Of a stretch of DNA of 10,552 nucleotides, positions 1 through 7,400 are shown piece by piece. Position numbers and translations under genes: made by a program. This DNA is from Ichthyophonus hoferi (Eukaryota > Opisthokonta > Ichthyosporea > Ichthyophonida > Ichthyophonidae): assembly GCA_002751075.1 (NCBI GenBank), contig NAOQ01000593.1, positions 1 through 10,552 on the forward strand, read 5' to 3'. How positions within the stretch are numbered: position 1 is the first letter of the stretch; every line of letters starts with the position of its first letter. The notes beneath the pieces were generated by a model. The model made no database searches. It saw nothing but the letters and a program-made list of their open reading frames with translations, and was not told the DNA's origin.

Positions 1-166
1 ATACATACATACATACATACATACATACATACATACATACATACATACATACATACATACATACCTGCATACATACATACATGCAACATACATACATGCA
101 TACATACATACATACATACATACATACATACATACATACATACATACATACATGCATATATATATA
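1..166 (+). repeat. (ATAC)n microsatellite
   Basis: It is nearly pure ATAC from 1 to 63, then an interrupted ATAC/TGCA tract to about 166. It ends 17 bases before the acceptor of the first visible ADPGK exon. It continues left of the window. Confidence 0.97.
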
Positions 167-183
167 CACCTACCTACCTATAG

Positions 184-332
184 GAGGAAATGGTGGTATT
201 ATCGCTTCCAAATTAGTGCAACATGGCGCAGCACCTAGTGTGCAATTAGGATCATTCATTGGTCCTAAGTTAAGAGGCCTCCTACCTAATAAGGTCATAG
301 TACCAGAGGGTATGCTCAGGGAATATGACGAG
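184..332 (+). CDS. ADPGK: ADPGK exon with GGN and GPKL motifs
   Basis: The acceptor AG is at 182-183, directly after a tetranucleotide repeat. The exon begins with the last two bases of a Gly codon and reads GGNGGIIASKLVQHG, then FIGPKLRGLLPNKVIVPEG, ending REYDE before donor gtgggt. It continues without a gap into the next exon (VHMILEYKKG), as in human ADPGK. Confidence 0.93.
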
Positions 333-3300
333 GTGGGTGTAGGTGGGTTGGAATTGGTAACTATGTATAGAAACACACACACTTACATAATAACATACGG
401 TATTTATTGGTGGAATGTCATGATACGTAATGAACTATTGTCCCTCTCCTAATCATATGTAGAGCTTTAAAGTCCTTTTGATTGGGTTTCAATCATGTTT
501 TTACTCTTTTTAAAATATATTATTATTGCACGCATCACCTCACAATTTTTTTCTTCTTTTCACCCAATCGTCTTGGCTTTTTGACTTTTTATTAACCAAT
601 AGGACAATGAGTATATGATACTTAAAAATCAACAATCAATAAGAAAGAGACTAATGGAGAGAAAGCGGTAAGAGATAAATATGAAAATAAGCCAATTTTC
701 TTTGACCAGTGGGCTCCTATTTCATCACATTCTTGATTACACCAGCCCATAGAACTTCGTGGAATAAAATTAACTGAACCAATTGAAACCCGCTAAACTA
801 TTTTAAAATTTAACATGCCATTTCCACCAACCAGGTACATATGATCTTAGAGTATAAGAAGGGGGAGGTATGGGGGAATTACATTGCACCAAGGGCCAAT
901 CGGTTTATTATTAGTCACGATCTGACCAATGAAAACATGTCCTCCTTAGAGGACTTTGGCGCATCATTGGCTGCCTACAAACCTGATATGGTTGTTTTAA
1001 GGTATTTATTTAAAAGTTATAATTTATTTTTATTGGTTTAGCCGTGCGTTTATTTTTACACATCCATATGATTTTGGACTGATGTACACAATAGTTCCAG
1101 CATCCAATCAAACCCTTCCAGCTTTACTCATTCTGTTGGTCACACCTACCCAATCCATATGCTTTACTCACGTTGTCTTTGCCCCTAGCTGGCTTTCTAT
1201 ATATGTTATAGTTATAATTAGAGATCTGGTATGCTGGACCTATTTGGTTAATGTCTGGGTCCTTGTATTGCAATTTTAATCAATAGGAATGAAGAGTGTC
1301 AAGTTATTAACGTTTAATTAATTAATAACAATCATATTAATTAATGACACCAGATTAAAGCAAATTTACAACTACCTCTATCTCTTAGTTAGTCATTTCA
1401 TCTTCAGAATGTTAAAATATAACCGTGCAAGGGGTATGGCCTATAAAAAATAGGAGTTTAATTAAATTTTATTTGCAATCGAATATTTCTTTAAATCTAC
1501 TTGCATTGATTGGCTAAAATAATGGCCATTCCCGAGATTTATCTTTTCAATCTTATTGGCCCAACTGCCAACACATCATACCCCTCTTCCAATTACAACT
1601 GATAGTTAATATGACCCCACAAATCTCTAGTGGTCTTCATATGATGAACAGCCTCAACCCTACCGATCAAGTCAAACGACTATTCGCCGTTAAAGATTTA
1701 TTAACAAGTATTAGCCAATCCATACCCACCCACTTGGAATTAGCTGCCTTTGGAGACACCAATCTCTTAAGGATTATTGGTCTAAGCGTACTACCATGGG
1801 TTGATTCCATTGGTCTAAATGAACAGGTATGTATGCATGCATGTATCCTTGTCTCCTAGTCATATTCTATTCTCTACCCAGAATGTAAAGTGATTTCCTA
1901 CTATAATAACACTAATTGCCCATTCATTAGTAATTAATATTCCTGGGATACGTTTATTCATCATTTTTTGTGCCCAATCATAATAAGGTGTATGCTCCTG
2001 AGGAGGTAAAATGAAAGGATAATTTAAAATCAATGAAATAATATGATGAGGTTGCATTTTATTAGATAACCTCTGAATTGTACATGTTAAGTTCTATTGG
2101 TTTAACGAGATGAAATACCTTATCCTGCCTTATATGGTGATAATGCCATCCTTGTTATATTAATTAGGTCATTACCGCTAATCCAATCAATGGGTTTACA
2201 TCCATTTACCATCATTATATCACTCAACAGGAGATCACGCATCTCTCATCAGCTATGGATAGTGGGCCAGTGGATGACTATAAACCAATTACCTCGCCTG
2301 AAGTAGGCCTGATCGCGGACTGCATTGATTGGATATTCATGAAGTAGGGACTTCTTTCTATCTATCGCTCAGTCCTTTTTATATAATATTCAAACTTCAC
2401 TTGCCTGCTCACCTGCTATCTCTTCCAATCAAACTGCATATTAAAAAAACAACTTATCCCCATTGGCGCGTTTTTCTTTATATCTATCTACATTTCACAT
2501 TCTAATCTAATCATTATTTATCTAATTATTATTAACCAATAGATTTCGTCATGAAGATAGTAATCGATTAACGAGAGTCCATTTTCACTCGCTGTCCTTT
2601 CATATTGTGGCCACTGTGATTGGTTCTAAGTGGGAGAATAGCAACGTATCAGTGACTGCCGGATCATTGGCTGCCACGATGACAGCCTGTGATAATGAGG
2701 TGATTGGTTAAGCCCCATATATATACATACATCCTTCCATATACTATTATACATACATACACACATATAAATATACATACATACGTACCTACATACATAC
2801 ATACATACAAGCATATATACATACATACATACACACACACACATACATACATACATACATACATACATACATGCATACATACATACTCTATTATTCTAAC
2901 ATCTCCTTCTCCCTACTTTTCAACAGGGTGTTTCAGACGGGTTAGAGCTTCTATTTCCATCTACATTCAGATTATCAATGGCTGATACAACGTATGTGTA
3001 TATTCTCAATTAGCGTGTGAATCATTTTAATGACTATGTGAATATGTGTAATTAGTATGTGAATCCTAGTGCTTTTAATTAGGACATGAAAGATTTCCAT
3101 ATAGTTTAAAATACAATCTGATGCCATTAACGACTATCAATAAAATTGATTAACCTTCTGCCCACTTAGCAGTTAGGATTACCAGGGAAGTACACCAGTA
3201 TTAACCTTCTAGACTTATCTACAGATTTGTCTCTCTCAATTATAACCAGCCTGTATATACATGGGATAGGGCAGGAGTCCGTTATTACGTAAGTTTATAT

Positions 3301-3905
3301 ATATTCCTTGCATCTATTGTTAATATTTTTATAAAAATTAAAAATTAAATTAAAATTTTAAATTTTAAATTCACATCATTCCTTTTATTATTATTAGTTG
3401 CTCCGTTATTACGTAAGTATATATATATATATTCCTTACATTCATTTTTAATATTTTTAATGATATTTTAAATTTTTAAAATTTAAAATCACATCATTTC
3501 TTTTCTTTTTATTGGTTGCTTATCATACAAGTACATACATCCTTAGCCCCTTTAAGATGTTAATTAGCGTGATTGTATTTATTCATCGAATTGAGCCTCT
3601 TGGTTTATCGGTTTTATTTTTAGGCATCCAATACCATTGTCTCTTTTTAATATTATTTTCCCATCGAGTTATTTGGGTGCCAATGCTTTTCTGTTTATTG
3701 GTAGGATAATTGGCTAATAGCTGCTTACATACATATATACACATACATATCTATAAATACCTATACATACCTATACATACACCTACACGTACACACACAG
3801 CTCTCCCCTGTACTAGTGTGCAAAAAACCAGTGAAAACAGTAGGCCTAGGGGACACCATCACGGCCAGAGGCCTACAATACCAGAAATTTAGCGTATTAA
3901 AATAA
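184..3905 (+). CDS. ADPGK: ADP-dependent glucokinase, 3' eight exons (5' partial)
   Basis: The enzyme transfers phosphate from ADP to glucose, giving glucose-6-phosphate and AMP; the animal form is associated with the endoplasmic reticulum. The visible model joins 184-332, 835-1001, 1631-1826, 2231-2343, 2543-2699, 2927-2991, 3225-3288 and 3801-3905, about 338 residues. It starts inside a split Gly codon at the GGN motif. Landmarks in visible numbering: GPKL near 30, ANRFI.SHDL in exon 2, SGLHMM at 106, HLELA at 140-144, GLNEQE at 167-172, HFHSL in exon 5, and GLGD at 319-322 with the catalytic Asp at 322. These match the ADP-dependent sugar kinase fold (ribokinase-like). All donors are GT, all acceptors AG, and reading phase is continuous. 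The N-terminal third, including any signal or membrane segment, lies left of the window. Identification is by remembered human ADPGK and is confident. Confidence 0.95.
333..834 (+). other. ADPGK intron, 502 bp
   Basis: No gene is seen inside. It holds a short CA run at 372-382, AT-rich unique sequence and six CCAAT/ATTGG pentamers. Confidence 0.8.
835..1001 (+). CDS. ADPGK: ADPGK exon with ANRFIISHDL
   Basis: The acceptor is ccaaccag and the donor gtattt. It reads VHMILEYKKGEVWG, then APRANRFIISHDLTNENM, ending PDMVVL plus two bases of a Ser codon finished in the next exon. It is strongly conserved with human ADPGK, which has a homologous LEYQAGEEWG segment. Confidence 0.95.
1002..1630 (+). 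other. ADPGK intron, 629 bp
   Basis: No gene is seen inside. A TTAATTAAT motif is repeated at about 1314-1345. The rest is unique AT-rich sequence with scattered CCAAT/ATTGG. Confidence 0.8.
1631..1826 (+). CDS. ADPGK: ADPGK exon with SGLHMM and HLELA
   Basis: The acceptor is aatctctag and the donor gtatgt. After the split Ser it reads GLHMMNSLNPTDQVK, then SIPTHLELAAFGD (the HxE metal/substrate motif), and ends SIGLNEQ. The last Glu of the NEQE metal-binding motif is supplied by the next exon. Confidence 0.95.
1827..2230 (+). other. ADPGK intron, 404 bp
   Basis: The donor is extended by a GTATG/CATG run at 1827-1848. The last 63 bases (2168-2230) are open in the ADPGK frame behind an alternative acceptor AG at 2166-2167. 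Confidence 0.75.
2231..2343 (+). CDS. ADPGK: ADPGK exon completing NEQE
   Basis: The acceptor chosen is actcaacag at 2222-2230. It restores NEQE (EITHLSSAMDSGP) and leaves 21 residues between NEQ and the PEVG motif, the same as my count for human ADPGK. An AG at 2166-2167 is also in frame but would give NEQV and 21 extra residues. The exon ends WIFM plus two bases of a Lys codon, with donor gtaggg. Confidence 0.85.
2543..2699 (+). CDS. ADPGK: ADPGK exon with RVHFHSL
   Basis: The acceptor is attaaccaatag and the donor gtgattgg. It reads FRHEDSNRLTRVHFHSLSF, then HIVATVIGSKWENSN, and VTAGSLAATMTACDNE. It corresponds to the human LTRIHFHTLVYHILATV region. Confidence 0.95.
2717..2886 (+). repeat. 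(ATAC)n-rich tract in ADPGK intron
   Basis: Imperfect ATAC repeats with CA and TA interruptions fill most of the 227-bp intron, ending about 40 bases before its acceptor. Confidence 0.95.
2927..2991 (+). CDS. ADPGK: ADPGK exon, GVSDGLELLFPSTFRLS
   Basis: The acceptor is tttcaacag after a pyrimidine-rich tract, and the donor is gtatgt. It encodes GVSDGLELLFPSTFRLSMAD plus a Thr, then two bases of another Thr codon. It lies in a poorly conserved loop, but phase and length fit between the exons on either side. Confidence 0.85.
3225..3288 (+). CDS. ADPGK: ADPGK exon, FVSLNYNQPVYTW
   Basis: The acceptor is atctacag and the donor gtaagt. It reads FVSLNYNQPVYTWDRAGVRY plus Tyr, matching the human VLNPNKPVVEWHREG segment. 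The last bases of this exon and its donor are repeated 124 bp downstream. Confidence 0.9.
3278..3519. repeat. Direct tandem duplication, about 124-bp unit
   Basis: Unit 1 spans 3278-3401 and unit 2 spans 3402-3519. Both start TCCGTTATTACGTAAGT and end with ATTAGTTGC or ATTGGTTGC. The unit contains the last 11 bases of an ADPGK exon plus its donor, so the intron holds a second complete copy of the 5' splice site at 3413. The AT-rich middle has diverged by several small changes. Confidence 0.9.
3327..3372. repeat. AT-only imperfect inverted repeat
   Basis: Runs of AAATT and AATTT alternate around a centre near 3355 and could pair into a hairpin. A shorter version is present in the second duplication unit (about 3465-3490). 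Confidence 0.5.
3722..3800 (+). repeat. ATAC/CA-rich tract before last ADPGK exon
   Basis: Degenerate ATAC and CTATACAT repeats merge into a CA run that forms the acceptor of the terminal exon. Confidence 0.85.
3801..3905 (+). CDS. ADPGK: ADPGK terminal exon with catalytic GLGD
   Basis: The acceptor acacacacag ends a CA/ATAC-rich tract. It reads LSPVLVCKKPVKTVGLGD, then TITARGLQYQKFSVLK and a TAA stop at 3903-3905. GLGD carries the catalytic base Asp and the anion hole of the ribokinase-like fold. Confidence 0.96.
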   Translation, partial: LSPVLVCKKPVKTVGLGDTITARGLQYQKFSVLK

Positions 3906-3906
3906 A
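3901..3906 (+). promoter_or_regulatory. Poly(A) signal overlapping ADPGK stop
   Basis: AATAAA is formed by the final Lys codon AAA, the stop TAA and the next base. If used, the ADPGK 3' UTR would be only about 10 to 30 nt long. No other plus-strand AATAAA was seen in the convergent spacer. Confidence 0.55.
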
Positions 3907-4280
3907 CATTTAGTTGCTTCATAACGTTTAATTCCGTACAAGATTATACACGATTTAATGCTTGGTATCTATAAGATATGTGGTTTTTATTATGTAATAT
4001 TTAAAATAATCACGCAGAGAGAGTATTGGCTTACACCCTCCGTTTGAAGTTGGGCTTTATACCCCCTCCAATTTTATTTTGGTTGTATAAATAATCACGT
4101 GATTTAACTTTGTTTTCATTGGCCCACAACATGCCAATCTCTACCAATAGATATGGTTATAAATGCCAACTAAAATATAAAGAGTTTTAAAGTGAAAGAG
4201 AACCAGTCTCTAGGGATATATATAATGTAACTATATATACATATACGTTTACAACTCGGGTCGGGCCAACCCTAAGCAGG
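3906..4280. other. Convergent intergenic spacer, ADPGK/METTL4
   Basis: This AT-rich stretch holds no coding exon that I can see. It contains a perfect 12-bp palindrome AATCACGTGATT at 4093-4104 with an E-box core, four CCAAT/ATTGG pentamers between 4026 and 4150, and the candidate METTL4 poly(A) signal. It must hold both 3' ends. Confidence 0.7.
4073..4078 (-). promoter_or_regulatory. Candidate METTL4 poly(A) signal
   Basis: TTTATT on the plus strand gives AATAAA on the minus strand, about 200 nt past the METTL4 stop. A further minus-strand AATAAA lies near 3986. The choice between them cannot be made from sequence alone. Confidence 0.4.
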
Positions 4281-4408
4281 TCAGACAAAGTAACTTCTTT
4301 CTTGATACTGCAATACCTCATTGCCCCATGACGTCCAATTAGGATTAAGATTGCGAGCAAATAACTCCAAGCACTGCGGGCTGGTGTTGATATAAGGGGA
4401 TAGGATGA
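4281..4408 (-). CDS. METTL4: METTL4 terminal exon
   Basis: The acceptor is ccaatcaccag. It reads ILSPYINTSPQCLELFARNL, then NPNWTSWGNEVLQYQERS and YFV before the TGA stop at 4283-4281 (minus strand). It matches the human LELFARNLQPGWTSWGNEVL C-terminus but lacks the short tail after YFI. Confidence 0.97.
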
Positions 4409-7400
4409 CTGGTGATTGGTGGATGTTAAAATAAAATTAGTCATGTACAGGTCAGTTATCTCGGAAGAGCACCAATAGAATGAAATATGAGGGGGGATGG
4501 GCAGGAATATGGCGTCATAGTGACGATAACCTTGATTATAACGTGTCAAAAAGTCGATCTATAGATATAGATAAGTATGAATACATAGGAACATACATAT
4601 ACGTAGATGTGGACATAGTATGATTATCTACAATGACATGCATGCATGCCCATTATACCATACCATACTATATCATATCATGTCATATCATATCCTATAT
4701 TAGTTACTATCATATATCATATATCATAAAGCATTATAGCATAACGTAACTTAACATTACTTAACGTATCCTATCCCATCCTATCCCATCCTATCCTCTC
4801 CTACTCTATCTTATCCAATCATATCAAAAATATACATACCCGCAAGTGGTGGTTTCCTAGAGTGGTGACCATAAGGTACACTGATAATTACCCTATCACA
4901 GGGTAAGGAACGACCTTCATCAGAGGGTGTTAGTTGGACAGTCTGTTTATTTACCAACCGATCATTAGGCACTGGCACCTGTGAAGAGGACACTGGTTTT
5001 CTTAGCGAACTGGGCACTGACTCCGGACTAATATTCTTGTGTAAAATGGGCTCTGGTTCTATATTAGTGCGTGAGGAAGGCATTTTATTTTTTAATACGC
5101 ACGAATCAGATATCCCTGATAAATCACTGGGAATGTATAGGGCTGTATGAGGGGATCCTTGTTGTAGAGGCTCTTTGTGATTGGGTCCTAACACGCTGGT
5201 GATGCGACGGCCAATAATAATTGGTTCGTAAGGTCGGCGGTGGGACGAGTCCAATGGAGTAACAGGGTTACCCTCTGGGGTGACCTGTTATTATACAATA
5301 GGATAAATATTATGCAATATGGGTGTATGGTATGCAATGATTAGGTAAGTCAGCTTATTTCTCTCTCTCCCCCTCTCTCTCTATGTACACACACATCCAC
5401 ACATAAATAGTATTCATACACTATTATATAGCACCTGTAGCATATAATCTGTACAAAAGGTTTACATACTGGAAATTTACCCTGTCCTTTAATGATCTGA
5501 TATTATATTATTTTTAAAGTTATAGGAATGCCTGAAGGTATCTATATATCAATGTACCTATATCTATCTATCTATCTATATATCTATGTGTCTATCTACC
5601 TATCTACCTACCTATCGATCTATATATGGATGATATATATATATATATATAACGTAATCAACCGCCAATCACCTTCACCCAATGCCAGGTGGCCACGTGG
5701 ACCAATCCCCAAGCAGGAAACAAGGTATGTAGGAGGTAGTCATGGTGGGCTATCCTATTGGTTATCCACACCACCACTAGACCTCCTTCACGTGATAACC
5801 GACTAATAGGAAGGGTGCGTAGGCGATGGCAGGGTAGCATTGAATAACTATGAGTGATAAGATTGAATTTCATTGGATTAGAAGGTATGTGGTTGGATAT
5901 TGGTGGATAATTAGTTTTATAATATACATAGAGTATAGGGTATAGAGTATAGAGTATAGAGTATAGAGTATATAGTATATGGTATATGGTATATAAAGGA
6001 GAACAACAACTTCACCATATAGGATTTAGCCTTTCGGTTAGCTACCGTTAATTAATTAATTAAATCGTTACAAGGTGTAAGAGGAACTACACCCACCACT
6101 TATATCTATATGGATTTATAAATTTTCAAATAGAAGAATTTTTTTCCATATATCCCCCCATTGATTAATAATACCCAATAGCAAGACCTTACGGTATATT
6201 ATCCAACATGAAATTTTCCAATAGACCCCACTCACCGTTTGGATCTTTTGACTGATTTGTTCTCCCACGGGGGATCCATTACTATTAAATCGTACTGTTC
6301 TGTTAGGATAGACATTAAAATTTTAATTTTCGAGCATGAGAAGATGAGAAGGGGGTTTTATGTTTCAATTATGCCTGTATTAAATGTGTATGCATAGTGT
6401 GAATGATTAAGAGCCACTCAAGCAAAGGCTACAGGATATTAGTGTGGGGTTGGATTAAATTTTAATTATTGATACCATACGAGAAGATTATAGTATTAAA
6501 ATATATTGTTATAACACATTATATTATATTATACTTTAGAAATATCATAACTATAAACGTAATCTATTCCACCACCCTATACTATTGATTGTAAATCGCT
6601 TTCTATAGCTTCCTTTGGTCTTCCTTTCACTTTATTTATGTCGTTATTGTTTATTTTCTATTGGTGCATAGTCATTTTACTATTGGTCAATCACAAATAA
6701 TATGAACGGACTTCGATATCCATCTATCCATATAATATAATATAATATAACACAATATAATATAATATAATATCATATAATATAGGATAATATAATACAG
6801 TGTACCATCATGCAATATAATGTAATATAGTATAGTATCCAGGACAACATAATGCAATATAGTATAAAATAATATCATATAGTATGATATATGAGAAAAT
6901 ACGCTCCAATGAAATCAGATAATGTAATATAATATGATATATAAGAGGTATTTTAAAAAGACCTGAACAATAAAAGGATAAAGGTATAGTATAGTAACAA
7001 AGGGGGGGTCTATCATACCATTGGACAGAATGCCAATATTCGTAATATCAGACATGAGAAATTTACTATTTGGGGGGGTCACAAATTGAGTTCCAAGTGA
7101 ATTTATAAGGTGCACGTGCGAGTGTGTGTGGATAAGACGGTTAAAACACTGACTTCCGTCCAATGACACAGGCGTATTTATATCTGTAAATATAGGACAT
7201 GTGAGCAGATATATCTGGGTTTATTAATATGTGTATGTATGTATGTATGTATGTATGTATGTATGTATGCAAGTATGTGTTTATATATGGGATAAGGTGT
7301 GTCTATTAGTTTGTATATACGGGAGGGCAACCCTCGGAAAAGTATGTAAGAGAAAAATAAAACATAAATGTTAGGTAGAGCTAAACAACAAAAAAGAGAT

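Noticed and set aside
2626-2985. Open frames on both strands through the ATAC repeat (Tyr/Ile/His/Thr or Met/Cys/Val-rich)
   Set aside because: They are translations of a tetranucleotide repeat inside an intron, with no protein-like composition.
3170-3224. Upstream extension of the ADPGK FVSLNYN exon from an AG at about 3171
   Set aside because: The extension is interrupted by stops in the ADPGK frame; acceptor 3224 gives exact phase and family match.
4284-4549. Minus-strand open frame of 120 residues at 4187-4549
   Set aside because: It is a wrong-frame shadow of the METTL4 terminal exon; the true frame reads LELFARNL and SWGNEVLQYQ.
5528-5806. 92-residue plus-strand open frame
   Set aside because: It begins in the TATC repeat and then runs antisense to the METTL4 WITNR exon.
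6687-6878. Minus-strand open frame rich in Ile, Leu and Tyr
   Set aside because: It is a translation of the AATAT pentamer array.
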